Made by a program: the position numbers and the translations under genes
Part shown: positions 39,113 to 49,262 of the stretch, piece by piece
How the letters are laid out: each line of letters opens with the position of its first letter
Numbering within the stretch: position 1 is the first letter of the stretch
DNA from: Marinobacter confluentis
GTDB lineage: Bacteria > Pseudomonadota > Gammaproteobacteria > Pseudomonadales > Oleiphilaceae
Reading direction: 5' to 3'
Length of the DNA stretch: 64,000 nt
Assembly: GCF_004785685.1 (NCBI RefSeq)
Contig: NZ_SRPF01000001.1
Coordinates: 496,001 to 560,000, forward strand
The notes under the pieces: model-generated
Seen by the model: only the letters and a program-made list of their open reading frames with translations
Told to the model about the DNA's origin: nothing
Database searches by the model: none

Positions 39113-39448
39113 GATGAACTCCCCTGTTCTGTCATTGTCGGACGTTTGTTGTTCGTGATGTAATTCGACGGTTTTGGTCCCTGTCGTTTCTCGCGCGTTT
39201 TCCTCGCACGACCAGCGCCAGTTACACTCTGGTTACGCCGGTTAACATGATTTTACATTGCTTTTTTATCCTTGGCCAATATTCGTTCAGCACAAATTGC
39301 GAATCAGTACGTATCTATGGTTGTACCGGTGCTTCAGGCTGTATCATTACCGTCTGCTTAATAATGTCTGTCCCGGTTTACCCAGCGCTTGAAAACGGAG
39401 ACAGTGGCATCCATCTTTAATACGAGGCACCGATTACCGGTAAGAATC
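39113..39448. other. cspD-clpS divergent intergenic region, 336 nt
   Basis: The longest gene-free stretch in the window, more AT-rich than its surroundings in the centre (39240-39370). It must hold the divergent promoters of cspD and clpS. I find no ORF of note, tRNA or clear terminator, and no -35/-10 pair good enough to name. Its length leaves room for a long clpS leader or a small RNA, but nothing proves one. Confidence 0.5.
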
Positions 39449-39808
39449 ATGCGGACTATCCAGAATTCTCTACTAGTATTCAATCAGGGGGATGAAGAAC
39501 AGCCCGGACGTCAGGATGATGTCAGTACGGCGCCGGAGAAACCGGCACTTAAGCGCCCAGCGCGCTTTCGGGTGATGCTTCTGAACGATGATTACACGCC
39601 CATGGATTTCGTCGTGGACGTGTTGATGAAGTTCTTCGGGATGAATGAAGAAAAGGCGACGCAGGTGATGCTGCTCGTCCATACGCAGGGAAAGGCCGTG
39701 TGCGGGGTATATTCCCGGGACATCGCGGAAACAAAGGCGGCTCAGGTGAACCAGTATTCTTCGGAATGCGAGCATCCGCTCCTTTGCGAGATTGAACGTG
39801 CGGACTGA
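39449..39808 (+). CDS. clpS: ATP-dependent Clp protease adaptor ClpS
   Basis: Adaptor that binds N-degrons (Leu, Phe, Tyr, Trp at the N terminus) and delivers them to ClpAP. Core motifs include [17 protein letters not shown] with the Asn/Asp pocket residues, and [16 protein letters not shown] with the pocket His. I chose ATG 39449 (119 residues), which matches the family length; an in-frame TTG at 39389 would add 20 residues. It precedes clpA by 19 nt. The transferase that makes its substrates (bpt) is encoded 2.7 kb away. Confidence 0.94.
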   Translation: MRTIQNSLLVFNQGDEEQPGRQDDVSTAPEKPALKRPARFRVMLLNDDYTPMDFVVDVLMKFFGMNEEKATQVMLLVHTQGKAVCGVYSRDIAETKAAQVNQYSSECEHPLLCEIERAD

Positions 39809-39827
39809 CTAGAATTTGGGGTGGCCC

Positions 39828-42095
39828 ATGCTGAGCAAAGATCTTGAAATTACGTTGAATTCGGCTTTCAAAAGTGCGCGCGACAAACGTCATGAATTCA
39901 TGACCGTTGAGCACCTTTTGCTGGCTTTGCTCGATAACGATTCGGCAGTGGGCGTTCTGAAAGCCTGTGGCGCAGACCTGGCCCAGCTTCAGGAGGAACT
40001 GGTTGAGTTTGTAGATTCAACCACGCCACTGATCCCCAGTAGCGACAATGATCGCGAAACCCAACCAACGCTCGGATTCCAGCGTGTTTTGCAGCGTGCT
40101 GTTTTCCATGTCCAGTCCTCTGGCAAGAAAGAGGTAACCGGCGCCAACGTCCTGGTCGCTATCTTCAGTGAACAGGAAAGCCAGGCAGTGTACGTGCTGA
40201 AGAAGCAGAGCATTGCCCGCATTGATGTGGTGAACTTTGTATCCCACGGCATATCCCGGGTACAGGGCGCCGAAGATGAAGGGCACGATCAGGCGGCCCA
40301 GGAAGAGATGGGCGAGGAGGGCGCTGGCTCCAGTGCGCTGGAAAATTACGCCACCAACCTGAATGAACAGGCCCGTCAGGGCAGAATTGATCCGCTGATC
40401 GGCCGCGAGCACGAGGTCGAGCGGGTGGTGCAGATTCTGGTCCGGCGGCGCAAGAACAACCCGTTGCTGGTGGGTGAGGCCGGTGTTGGCAAAACCGCCA
40501 TCGCAGAGGGGCTGGCCAAGCGGATTGTAGACGGTCAGGTGCCCGACATCATCGCCGACGGCGTGGTTTATTCGCTGGACCTTGGTGCGCTGCTGGCAGG
40601 CACCAAGTATCGGGGCGATTTCGAAAAACGCCTGAAAGGCCTTCTCGCTGACTTGAAGAAAGAAGACCATGCGATCCTGTTTATCGACGAGATCCACACC
40701 ATCATTGGTGCCGGATCGGCGTCCGGTGGCGTGATGGACGCATCCAACCTGCTGAAACCAATGCTCAGTTCCGGTGAAATTCGTTGTATCGGTTCGACAA
40801 CTTTTCAGGAATTCAGGGGTATTTTTGAAAAAGACAGCGCCCTGGCCCGTCGCTTCCAGAAAATTGATGTGAACGAGCCCAGCGTTGAAGATACCTTCCA
40901 GATTCTGAAAGGGCTGAAGTCCCACTTTGAGAAGCACCACGATCTGAAGTACACGGATCAGGCGCTGAAAGTGGCGGCTGAGCTATCAGAGCGCTACATC
41001 ACAGATCGTCACCTGCCAGACAAGGCCATCGACGTGATTGATGAAGCGGGTGCCCACCAGCGGCTGCTGGCGGTGTCAAAACGCAAGAAAACCATTGATG
41101 TGCCGGAGATCGAGGAGGTCGTGGCCAACATTGCACGGATTCCGCCGAAGAATGTCTCCACCAGTGACAAGGATCTTCTTCGCAACCTGGAGCGGGATCT
41201 CAAAATGGTGGTGTTCGGTCAGGATCCGGCCATCGAGTCCCTGTCGACTGCGATCAAGCTGGCCCGTGCCGGCCTGAAAGCGCCCGAGAAGCCGGAAGGT
41301 GCCTTCCTGTTTGCCGGCCCGACGGGTGTGGGTAAAACCGAGGTGACCAAACAGCTGGCCAAGGTGCTGGGTATCGAGCTGGTCAGGTTCGATATGTCCG
41401 AGTACATGGAGCGTCACACCGTATCGAGGTTGATCGGTGCGCCTCCGGGCTATGTTGGCTACGATCAGGGCGGGCTGTTGACCGAATCCGTCAGCAAGCA
41501 CCCGCACTGTGTGCTGCTGCTGGATGAAATCGAGAAAGCCCATCCGGAAGTCTTCAACCTGCTTCTGCAGGTGATGGACCACGGTACCCTGACGGACAAT
41601 AACGGTCGCAAGGCGGACTTCCGCCACGTGATTCTGGTGATGACCACCAACGCCGGGGCAGAAAGCATGGCCAGACGTTCCATCGGCTTCAGCGAGCAGG
41701 ACCACAGCAGTGACGGTATGGAAATCATTTCCAAGACCTTCACGCCTGAGTTCCGCAACCGTCTGGACGGCATTATCCAGTTCGGTGATCTGCAGCCTGC
41801 AACCATCACCCACGTGGTCGACAAGTTCCTGACCGAACTTCAGGCCCAGCTCGATGAGAAACACGTTGTGCTGCATGTCGATGAAGACGCAAAAGTCTGG
41901 CTGGCCGAAAAAGGCTATGACGTCACCATGGGTGCTCGCCCGATGGCGCGGCTGATCCAGGACAAGATCAAGCGGCCGCTGGCCGAACAGATCCTGTTTG
42001 GCAGCCTGTCAGAGAAAGGTGGCGATGTGTTCATCCACCTCAAGGACGATGAGCTGGTGTTTGAATACGAGGACGAACCGGCGGAAGCCGTCTGA
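39828..42095 (+). CDS. clpA: ATP-dependent Clp protease ATP-binding subunit ClpA
   Basis: AAA+ unfoldase that feeds proteins into ClpP. The N domain (1-~145, [18 protein letters not shown]) binds ClpS. D1 has Walker [14 protein letters not shown] and Walker [10 protein letters not shown]2 has [13 protein letters not shown] and [11 protein letters not shown]. The ClpP-binding loop is IGFSEQ. 755 residues from ATG 39828, which follows GGGGTG; the longer in-frame TTG at 39816 is rejected. It ends before a strong bidirectional terminator. Confidence 0.96.
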   Translation: MLSKDLEITLNSAFKSARDKRHEFMTVEHLLLALLDNDSAVGVLKACGADLAQLQEELVEFVDSTTPLIPSSDNDRETQPTLGFQRVLQRAVFHVQSSGKKEVTGANVLVAIFSEQESQAVYVLKKQSIARIDVVNFVSHGISRVQGAEDEGHDQAAQEEMGEEGAGSSALENYATNLNEQARQGRIDPLIGREHEVERVVQILVRRRKNNPLLVGEAGVGKTAIAEGLAKRIVDGQVPDIIADGVVYSLDLGALLAGTKYRGDFEKRLKGLLADLKKEDHAILFIDEIHTIIGAGSASGGVMDASNLLKPMLSSGEIRCIGSTTFQEFRGIFEKDSALARRFQKIDVNEPSVEDTFQILKGLKSHFEKHHDLKYTDQALKVAAELSERYITDRHLPDKAIDVIDEAGAHQRLLAVSKRKKTIDVPEIEEVVANIARIPPKNVSTSDKDLLRNLERDLKMVVFGQDPAIESLSTAIKLARAGLKAPEKPEGAFLFAGPTGVGKTEVTKQLAKVLGIELVRFDMSEYMERHTVSRLIGAPPGYVGYDQGGLLTESVSKHPHCVLLLDEIEKAHPEVFNLLLQVMDHGTLTDNNGRKADFRHVILVMTTNAGAESMARRSIGFSEQDHSSDGMEIISKTFTPEFRNRLDGIIQFGDLQPATITHVVDKFLTELQAQLDEKHVVLHVDEDAKVWLAEKGYDVTMGARPMARLIQDKIKRPLAEQILFGSLSEKGGDVFIHLKDDELVFEYEDEPAEAV

Positions 42096-42114
42096 CGGCA
42101 GCCGCACGGTAAGC

Positions 42115-42146
42115 AAAAAGGCCACACTCTCGAGTGTGGCCTTTTT
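42115..42146. terminator. Bidirectional terminator between clpA and infA
   Basis: A 9-10 bp GC-rich stem (GGCCACACTC at 42120-42129 with GAGTGTGGCC at 42132-42141) is flanked by AAAAA on the left and TTTTT on the right. It therefore works as an intrinsic terminator on both strands, for clpA reading right and infA reading left. Confidence 0.9.
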
Positions 42147-42170
42147 CGTTCGATCAGATATCGGTGTAAA

Positions 42171-42389
42171 TCAGCGGGCGCGGTAAACGATGCGGCCCTT
42201 GCTGAGGTCGTAGGGTGTCAGCTCGACCTTCACTTTGTCGCCCGTCAGGATGCGGATATAGTTTTTACGCATTTTTCCTGAAATGTGAGCCGTCACAACG
42301 TGGCCGTTTTCAAGTTCAACACGAAACATGGTGTTTGGAAGCGTATCCAGAATAACGCCTTCCATTTCAATAGCATCTGCCTTCGGCAT
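42171..42389 (-). CDS. infA: Translation initiation factor IF-1
   Basis: Small S1-like OB-fold protein that binds the ribosomal A site during initiation. 72 residues, near-identical in pattern to E. coli IF-1: [19 protein letters not shown], the [13 protein letters not shown] strand, and the C-terminal LSKGRIVYR. It lies between clpA and bpt as in pseudomonads, with 79 nt to bpt. Confidence 0.97.
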   Translation of the reverse strand: MPKADAIEMEGVILDTLPNTMFRVELENGHVVTAHISGKMRKNYIRILTGDKVKVELTPYDLSKGRIVYRAR

Positions 42390-42468
42390 TCAGTAGAAAC
42401 CTCGTAAATTGGCTTTCGATAATTTTAAACTGCGCAATTCTGCCTTATTTGCGTTGATATGGCAAAAG

Positions 42469-43182
42469 TCAGTCAGTGGTCATGGTCTGCCAGTGGCCGT
42501 CTTTCAGCGCTTCTATGGGGCGAAATCGCGTTTTGTAGTTCATTTTACCGCAATCAGCGATCCAGTACCCCAGATAAAGATACGGCAGTTCCAGACGCCG
42601 GGCCTCTTCGATCTGCCAAAGCACCGCGAAGGTTCCCAGGCTGCGGTGTTCGTAGGCGGGATCAAAAACGGTGTAGATTGCAGATAACCCTTCATCAAGC
42701 TGGTCTATGGCGGCCAGCCCTACAAGTGCCTCCCGATCCCTGATTTCAAGAAACCAGGAATCGGTGGCGCCTTCTACCAGAAACGAGGTGAACTGTTCCC
42801 GGGAAGGTGGATACATATCACCATCGGAATGGCGTTCTTCAATATAGCGGGCATAGAGCTGGTAATAAGGTTCGGTATAGCTGGCGCGCACCATGGTGCA
42901 ATTCAGGTCGCCGTTTTTTTTCAGGACCCGGCGCTGGCTGCGGTCCGGGCTGAAGTGCTCAACCCGAAGCCGGACCGGTACACAGGCGCTACAGGTTTCG
43001 CAGTGGGGGCGATAGTAGTGAGAGCCACTGCGCCGAAATCCCAAAGCGGTGAGCTGGCTGTAAAGGCGCTTGTCGACTTTGGCCCTGGGGTCGACGAACA
43101 TGGTGGTCGCCTGCCGGTCTGGCAGATAGCTGCAGTCGTGAGCAGGGGTGGCGAAAAACACCAGGGTTCTCAGGTTGCTCAT
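42469..43182 (-). CDS. bpt: Leucyl/arginyl-tRNA--protein transferase (Bpt/Ate family)
   Basis: Attaches an amino acid from charged tRNA to proteins with acidic N termini, making N-degrons for ClpS. The N terminus has the Cys-containing HDCSYLPDRQA, then SHYYRPHCETCSACVPVRL with a CxxC pair, and LYLGYWIADCGKMNYK near the end. 237 residues. The ATG directly follows the aat stop, with GGAGGG upstream. The bacterial form usually uses leucine, so bpt is the more likely name. Confidence 0.92.
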   Translation of the reverse strand: MSNLRTLVFFATPAHDCSYLPDRQATTMFVDPRAKVDKRLYSQLTALGFRRSGSHYYRPHCETCSACVPVRLRVEHFSPDRSQRRVLKKNGDLNCTMVRASYTEPYYQLYARYIEERHSDGDMYPPSREQFTSFLVEGATDSWFLEIRDREALVGLAAIDQLDEGLSAIYTVFDPAYEHRSLGTFAVLWQIEEARRLELPYLYLGYWIADCGKMNYKTRFRPIEALKDGHWQTMTTD

Positions 43183-43920
43183 CTAGCCCTCCGTTCTGGC
43201 CTGTTTGGGTCCGTCCGGGCCCGGCCATTGCCAATCAATGTTCCACCGGTTGTCGCCGGGAGGCTGGCCGACTGATTCCCTGAGTATAGATAAAAAGTGG
43301 CGCCGCGGAATAGTGCGAGCGCCCATTCTCAGCAGGTGGCCGCTTTCTACCTGGCAGTCCATGATGGCATAGTCCCAGGCTTCAAGCTGTCTCGCCAGGT
43401 GCACCATCAGTACTCTGGAGGCGTTGGTTTCCAGGGAGAACATGGATTCGCCAAAGAAACAGCGGCCAAGGGCCACACCGTACATGCCGCCCACCAGTTC
43501 GCCGTTGGGGTTCCAGGCTTCTATGGAGTGGGCAATGCCCTGTCTGTGCAGTTTGCTGTAGCTGGCGATCATGTCTTCGGTGATCCAGGTGCCTTCGGCG
43601 CGGGTGTGGGCGCACAGGCGGATGACGCGGCTGAAGGCCCGGTCGGCGGTGATGGTGAAGTATTGGCTGTTGAGGGTTCGGCGCAGGCTTCTGGCAATGT
43701 GGATTTCGCTCGGGAACAGGACGCATCTTGGATTGGGGGACCACCAGAGGATGGGTTGGTCATCGCTGAACCAGGGGAATATGCCGCTCTGGTAGGCCAG
43801 GATCAGGCGTTCCGTAGACAGGTCGCCGCCTATGGCGAGCAGGCCATCGGGGTCGTCCAGGGCCTGTTCGGGATCGGGGAACCAGAGGTCTTTTTGGTCT
43901 AGCCAGGGTAATGAAGTCAT
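43183..43920 (-). CDS. aat: Leucyl/phenylalanyl-tRNA--protein transferase Aat
   Basis: Adds Leu or Phe from charged tRNA to proteins with N-terminal Arg or Lys, making ClpS/ClpAP substrates. The core motif is GIFPWFSDDQPILWWSPNPR, and a later VGGMYGVALGRCFFGESMFS matches the family's GNAT-like site. 245 residues. No Shine-Dalgarno is seen before ATG 43920; instead AATTCTGAGAATT, a perfect dyad, sits 15-27 nt upstream. It is coupled to bpt and lies downstream of the GGA-hairpin element. Confidence 0.94.
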   Translation of the reverse strand: MTSLPWLDQKDLWFPDPEQALDDPDGLLAIGGDLSTERLILAYQSGIFPWFSDDQPILWWSPNPRCVLFPSEIHIARSLRRTLNSQYFTITADRAFSRVIRLCAHTRAEGTWITEDMIASYSKLHRQGIAHSIEAWNPNGELVGGMYGVALGRCFFGESMFSLETNASRVLMVHLARQLEAWDYAIMDCQVESGHLLRMGARTIPRRHFLSILRESVGQPPGDNRWNIDWQWPGPDGPKQARTEG

Positions 43921-43957
43921 TCGGGTTCGGCGTTAATTCTGAGAATTCGGAGGCGTC

Positions 43958-44067
43958 GGCGGGTGGGCAGAAATGTCTGAAACACGCTCCTTGCGGCACA
44001 TCCGTGTGACGCTTGGGCTCCGCCATCCATGGCTCCGCACAGTTTCAGACATTCCTGCCCACCCGCC
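43958..44067 (-). other. GGA-hairpin element in 26-bp inverted repeats
   Basis: Two 26-bp arms, 43958-43983 and 44042-44067, are inverted copies with one mismatch, so the minus-strand RNA forms a long stem. The 58-nt inside has two small hairpins: GCCA(TGGA)TGGC (44033-44022) and CACA(CGGA)TGTG (44008-43997). Each puts GGA in a tetraloop, and the second matches the CsrA/RsmA motif ACANGGANGT exactly. Four more GGA triplets occur on the same strand (TGCGGA, GGCGGA, AAGGA, and AGGA in the first arm). It lies between trxB and aat and is read in their direction. It could be a regulatory 5' leader, a CsrA decoy or a dispersed repeat; I cannot tell which. Confidence 0.65.
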
Positions 44068-44115
44068 TTGTCGATCCTCGGAGTTGCCTGCCTTGCAGCA
44101 CTCTCCATTTAAAGC

Positions 44116-45108
<993 letters not shown>

Positions 45109-45112
45109 TTAA

Positions 45113-46024
45113 TCACTCGATCACGGAAACTGAAGTCAGCAGATGCCGTATTCGTTCCTGGCTTTTGCCGGATTCGCCCTGTTCCAGACGATGTTCCGCC
45201 ACTGCAGGGAATACGGCCTGTATGTCGTCCGGCAGTACGTGGTTACGGCCGTTCATCAATGCCCAGGCTTTGGCGGCTCTGACCAGCCCCAGACCGGCCC
45301 GGGGCGACAGACCGTAAACCAGGCCCGGCATGCGGCGGCTCTGCTCCAGCAGGCGCTGAACATAATCCAGCAGGGCAGGGCTGGTGGTGATTTTTTCAAC
45401 TGCCTGTTGCAGGCCTTGAAGGTCTTCATCAGACAGGAAGGTGGCCAGCCGTTCGGTCAGGGCGCGGCGGTCCTCGCCTTCCAGCAGTTCCCGTTCGGCC
45501 CTCGGGTCCGGGTAGCCCAGGCGGATTCGCATCAGGAAGCGGTCAAGCTGGGATTCCGGCAACGGGTAGGTGCCGCCCTGTTCAGTGGGGTTCTGGGTAG
45601 CGATAACAAAAAACGGCCTTGGTAACGGCCGGGTTTCGCCTTCGATCGATACCTGACGTTCCTCCATGGCTTCCAGCAGGGCGCTCTGGGTGCGTGGGGA
45701 AGCCCGGTTGATCTCGTCCGCCAGGACCACCTGGGAGAATATCGGTCCAGGGTGAAAGATCAGGCTGCCAGCGGCTTTGTCGTACATGGAAAAGCCCAGT
45801 ACGTCGGCGGGCAGTAAATCGTTGGTGAACTGGATACGTTTGTAGGTCAGTCCCATGACCTTTGCCAGGGCGTGGGACAGGGTGGTTTTGCCCATGCCGG
45901 GAATGTCTTCAATCAGCAAATGGCCTTTTGCCAATAGCCCGCACAGCGCAAGACGAACCTGATGTTCTTTGCCCAGCAGAATGCTGTTTAACGCTTCAAT
46001 CACCCGGTCTGTCTTGGCTTGCAT
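45113..46024 (-). CDS. MoxR-type AAA+ ATPase (orphan)
   Basis: AAA+ ATPase of the MoxR family, chaperone-like proteins that mature or insert cofactors into partner proteins. Walker A is IPGMGKTTLSHA near residue 40, Walker B is VVLADEINRA, and the sensor is FVIATQNPTEQGGTYPLP. 303 residues, complete. MoxR genes are normally followed by DUF58 and VWA genes; here the next gene is trxB and the one before is aguB, 7 nt away. The usual partners are absent, so its client is unknown. Confidence 0.88.
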   Translation of the reverse strand: MQAKTDRVIEALNSILLGKEHQVRLALCGLLAKGHLLIEDIPGMGKTTLSHALAKVMGLTYKRIQFTNDLLPADVLGFSMYDKAAGSLIFHPGPIFSQVVLADEINRASPRTQSALLEAMEERQVSIEGETRPLPRPFFVIATQNPTEQGGTYPLPESQLDRFLMRIRLGYPDPRAERELLEGEDRRALTERLATFLSDEDLQGLQQAVEKITTSPALLDYVQRLLEQSRRMPGLVYGLSPRAGLGLVRAAKAWALMNGRNHVLPDDIQAVFPAVAEHRLEQGESGKSQERIRHLLTSVSVIE

Positions 46025-46031
46025 CTGTTGC

Positions 46032-46952
46032 CTAGTCCCTCACCCGCTTTGTGATGTCGCCATAGGCCTCTATGCGACGATCCCGAAGATACGGCCAGAT
46101 GCGGCGAATCGATTCACTGCGCTGCCGGTCGATGGTCGCAGACAGGATAGTTTCGGCGTCCTCGTCTGCGCGGGCCAGAAATTCGCCCTGGGGGCCACAG
46201 ATAAAGCTGTTGCCCCAGAAGCGGATGCCGTCAGATGTGCCGGTAGGGTCGGGTTCGACACCGGTCCGGTTAGGGGCGATGACCGGCAGGTTATTGGCGA
46301 CCGCGTGTCCGCGCTGGACGGTCACCCAGGCTTCCAGTTGCCGTGCCTGTTCGTCCGGGTCATCGGTGACATCCCATCCGATGGCGGTGGGGTAGATCAG
46401 CACTTCGGCGCCAGCCAGGGCCATCAGACGGGCGGCTTCCGGGTACCACTGATCCCAGCAGACCAGCACGCCCAGCCGGCCAACGGAGGTGTCGATGGGG
46501 GTGAACCCACTGTTGCCATCGTTCCGGAGCGAGTCCCCCGGGGTGAAGTAGAATTTTTCATAGAAACCCGGGTCATCGGGGATGTGCATCTTGCGATACT
46601 GGCCTGCCAGGGTGCCATCGGACTCAAACACCACGGCGGTGTTATGGTAAACGCCGTTCATGCGGCGTTCGAAAACTGAGCCGACAATCACAATGCCCAG
46701 TTCTTTCGCCAGCGCCGACAGTCTTTCTGTGGTTGGGCCGGGAATTGGCTCGGCCAGATCAAACACGGCGGTGTCTTCCGTCTGGCAGAAATACCGGGTG
46801 GCATGGAGCTCCTGCAGCACTAACAACTGATGTTGTTCGGAGGCTGCCTGACGGATCAGTCGTTCACTGGTGTCCAGGTTCTCCTGTTTGCTGTCTCCAC
46901 AGAGCTGTTGGATAGCCGCAACTTTCAGCAGGCGGTCGTCCGGCTGTTTCAT
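46032..46952 (-). CDS. aguB: N-carbamoylputrescine amidase AguB
   Basis: Nitrilase-family enzyme that cleaves N-carbamoylputrescine to putrescine, CO2 and ammonia. The catalytic triad is visible: Glu in VLQELHATRYFCQ, Lys in YRKMHIPDDPGFYEKFYF, and Cys in GVLVCWDQWYPEAAR. 306 residues from ATG 46952, which overlaps the aguA stop by 4 nt (ATGA); the longer frame to 47027 would run far into aguA and is rejected. With AguA it completes the agmatine route to putrescine. Confidence 0.93.
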   Translation of the reverse strand: MKQPDDRLLKVAAIQQLCGDSKQENLDTSERLIRQAASEQHQLLVLQELHATRYFCQTEDTAVFDLAEPIPGPTTERLSALAKELGIVIVGSVFERRMNGVYHNTAVVFESDGTLAGQYRKMHIPDDPGFYEKFYFTPGDSLRNDGNSGFTPIDTSVGRLGVLVCWDQWYPEAARLMALAGAEVLIYPTAIGWDVTDDPDEQARQLEAWVTVQRGHAVANNLPVIAPNRTGVEPDPTGTSDGIRFWGNSFICGPQGEFLARADEDAETILSATIDRQRSESIRRIWPYLRDRRIEAYGDITKRVRD

Positions 46953-47986
46953 GGGTTCACGACTCCCTCGGGTATCTGCATGGTGACGCAGTGCAGGCTG
47001 CCGTGCTGGTGAATCAGTGGGCGGCAATTGATGGCGATGATCTCGCGGTCCGGAAACACGCGGCGCAGGATGTCCAGGGCCTGGTTGTCCTGGGGCACGT
47101 CATAAACCGGAACCAGCACGGCGCCGTTGATGATCAGGAAATTGGCGTAAGTCGCCGGTAGACGTTCGCCGTCTTCGTCGTGGATGGCGTCAGGCCAGGG
47201 CAGGGTGGTCAGGCGGTAGGGTGTGCCGTCGGCCTGGCGGAACTGGGCCAGGTCCTCTTCCATCGCGGCAATGGCGCTGTAATGCTCGTCGCTGACATCG
47301 GGGCAGCCGACGTAGCAGATATGATCGGCCGCACAGAACCGGGCAAGGGTATCGATGTGGCTGTCGGTGTCGTCACCGGCCAGGTAGCCGTGGTTTAGCC
47401 AGAGCACGCGCTGGGCGCCCAGGGTTTCCTTCAGCATTGCCTCAATCGCTGAGCGGTCCATGTCCGGATTGCGGGATGGCGTGAGCAGGCACTCGCTTGT
47501 GGTCATCAGGGTGCCGGCGCCGTCTGACTCCAGGGAGCCGCCTTCCAGCACGAAGTCAACGGGAACCAGGGGCGTTTTGCCAAAGCTGCCAAAACTGGCC
47601 AGGTGTCGGTTCAGGGCGTTGTCTTTTTCCCAGGGAAACTTGCCGCCCCAGGCGTTGAAGCTGAAATCCAGCAGTTCGGTTTTGCCTTCGCCGTTACGCA
47701 GCGCAATAGGGCCGTGATCTCTGGCCCAGGTATCGTTCGCCGGTGCCGGAACACCGATGACCCGCCCGGGCAGACCATGCGCCACGGCAAACTGGTTCAG
47801 TTCCCTCTCAAGGGCTTGAAGCCTGAACACGTGTTCACAACTGATGATCAGGTTTTCGAACCGCAGAACGGCGCGGGCGATCTCAAGGAAAACCGGCTCT
47901 ACTTCATCAAGCACCGCACTCCAGTCTGTGCCCGGGTGGGGCCAGGTGAGCATGACAGCGCTTTGTGGTTCCCATTCTGCAGGCAT
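46949..47986 (-). CDS. aguA: Agmatine deiminase AguA
   Basis: Hydrolyses agmatine to N-carbamoylputrescine and ammonia. The start region MPAEWEPQSAVMLTWPH is typical. WARDHGPIALRNGEG, LEGGSLESDG and the C-terminal SLHCVTMQIPEG, with the catalytic Cys, match the guanidine-modifying enzyme fold. I place the start at ATG 47986 (345 residues); an upstream TTG at 48004, with GGGTG before it, would add six residues and is also possible. No local regulator is seen. Confidence 0.93.
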   Translation of the reverse strand: MPAEWEPQSAVMLTWPHPGTDWSAVLDEVEPVFLEIARAVLRFENLIISCEHVFRLQALERELNQFAVAHGLPGRVIGVPAPANDTWARDHGPIALRNGEGKTELLDFSFNAWGGKFPWEKDNALNRHLASFGSFGKTPLVPVDFVLEGGSLESDGAGTLMTTSECLLTPSRNPDMDRSAIEAMLKETLGAQRVLWLNHGYLAGDDTDSHIDTLARFCAADHICYVGCPDVSDEHYSAIAAMEEDLAQFRQADGTPYRLTTLPWPDAIHDEDGERLPATYANFLIINGAVLVPVYDVPQDNQALDILRRVFPDREIIAINCRPLIHQHGSLHCVTMQIPEGVVNP

Positions 47987-48078
47987 CACAGGTCTGGAGG
48001 TCAAGATAGGATCACCCTGTTAAAAATCGGACATTCTAACGGACAGACTGCGTTGCGTCAGGAGATGAGACCGAATTT

Positions 48079-48384
48079 TTAGCGATCCTGACTGAGAACC
48101 GAATGAATGACCCGGTTGCCCTCGAAATACACTGTGAAATTCTGGTAGTGCCATTGATAGATTGGCGGATCACCCACAGGGCCGGTGACCGATTGTGGCT
48201 GGCCCCAGCGATTCTCCACTGAAGACTCGCTCAGACCATTGCGGGGAAGGTCTTCCTGGGCACTGCGCTGGGCCTGATCCTTGAGGGACATCCGCAGCTC
48301 TTCGGCGACAGCGGCGCTCAAGGGAGTCAACATAAAGCCGACGACGGTGGCGGCACAGAGGGCCTGCAGTGTACGTTTTTTCAT
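48079..48384 (-). CDS. Small secreted hypothetical protein
   Basis: A 101-residue protein with a signal peptide (residues 1-27, ending AVAE). The mature part contains SSVENRWGQPQSVTGPVGDPP and YQWHYQNFTVYFEGNRVIHSV. This pattern (a W-G-x-P helix end, then Tyr-rich strands) recalls the BamE/SmpA-type fold of small periplasmic proteins, but it lacks a lipobox. I chose ATG 48384, with GGGAG 10 nt upstream; the longer frame to 48441 precedes the signal peptide and is unlikely. Function unknown. Confidence 0.7.
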   Translation of the reverse strand: MKKRTLQALCAATVVGFMLTPLSAAVAEELRMSLKDQAQRSAQEDLPRNGLSESSVENRWGQPQSVTGPVGDPPIYQWHYQNFTVYFEGNRVIHSVLSQDR

Positions 48385-48539
48385 CAGTGACTCACTCCCT
48401 GGGTTGTTCGGCCCGGCATTTGTTGGAAGTATTCCGGACATTGTTAAATGGTAATTTGCGACAGATTGACTGAAAAAACCACCCCGATTCTGTGATGTTT
48501 GGTGAATTTCACGATGCTTTTCAGGTCAGAGAAGCTGTA

Positions 48540-49136
48540 TCAGCGGTTCTGACGCTGACGGATCTGCCAGCGCAGAACGTGTCGGGCAATCTGCTGTCGG
48601 TCCTGGTCATGGATGTCTACAAACTCGGTGTGGACGCGGTATTCGCCGGTGTTGCCATCCGTATCAATGAATAGAATCCTTGCTGTTGCCATGGGTTGAA
48701 AGAGCTCTGGTGGCAGGGTCAGGCGCAGGGCCAGCTCCTCATCCAGGGAATAGTCGTCGGTTGTTGTGGTAAACGACAGCCCGCCCTCACTGAGAGTGAC
48801 TTCCCGCCAATCCTCAGGTTGCAACGGATTTTGCTCAAAGGTCATAATGCGCGCCAGCGTATCCAGCTTCCCGTTGATTGATTTGATCAGTGAGGTGAGG
48901 AGTCTGTCCCGTTCCGCAAGCGTGGCCAGCTGCGAGCGCACATCCTGGTCCAGGCGGCGGTACTCGGCTCGAAGCGCTTCAAGATGGGTGTCATTGAAAG
49001 GGGCAGCGGGGGGCTCTTCCGGCGGTAAACGGCGAATTTCAAGCCCCACCTGATCGGTAATCCGAAAGAAATCGCGGCGGTCTGCAGCAGTGGACGCCGG
49101 GTCATGGTGATGATTATCCGAGTGATTCGCGGCCAT
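48540..49136 (-). CDS. PilZ-domain protein, candidate c-di-GMP receptor
   Basis: A 198-residue cytosolic protein. The N-terminal part holds DRRDFFRI, a possible start of the RxxxR-like binding motif, followed by a long coiled coil (about 45-105). The C-terminal half has VTLSEGGLSFTTTTDDYSLDEE, which fits the DxSxxG-type motif as LSEGG, and later beta strands of a PilZ barrel. The motif is degenerate, so c-di-GMP binding is uncertain. ATG 49136 has GGAG six nt upstream. It is divergent from lolC. Confidence 0.7.
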   Translation of the reverse strand: MAANHSDNHHHDPASTAADRRDFFRITDQVGLEIRRLPPEEPPAAPFNDTHLEALRAEYRRLDQDVRSQLATLAERDRLLTSLIKSINGKLDTLARIMTFEQNPLQPEDWREVTLSEGGLSFTTTTDDYSLDEELALRLTLPPELFQPMATARILFIDTDGNTGEYRVHTEFVDIHDQDRQQIARHVLRWQIRQRQNR

Positions 49137-49262
49137 TTTTGCTCCACAGCGCGGTAATTTGACGACAGTCTCGCCGTCAACATGAAAGTTTAGCAGCTTC
49201 CTGCCTGATCGTAGACGGTGGGAATTCCGAAGCACCAGAAGGCAGCGACAGGCTCCTACCAA

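Noticed and set aside
40017..40940. 307-codon open frame on the minus strand
   Set aside because: Antisense to clpA, with shadow composition.
43935..43947. AATTCTGAGAATT dyad before aat
   Set aside because: The arms are only 6 bp with a 1-nt centre, and it may be chance; it is mentioned with aat but not claimed as an operator.
48450..48490. Possible terminator with T-run near GGGGTGGTTTTTT (minus strand)
   Set aside because: No complementary upstream arm exists, so no stem can form.
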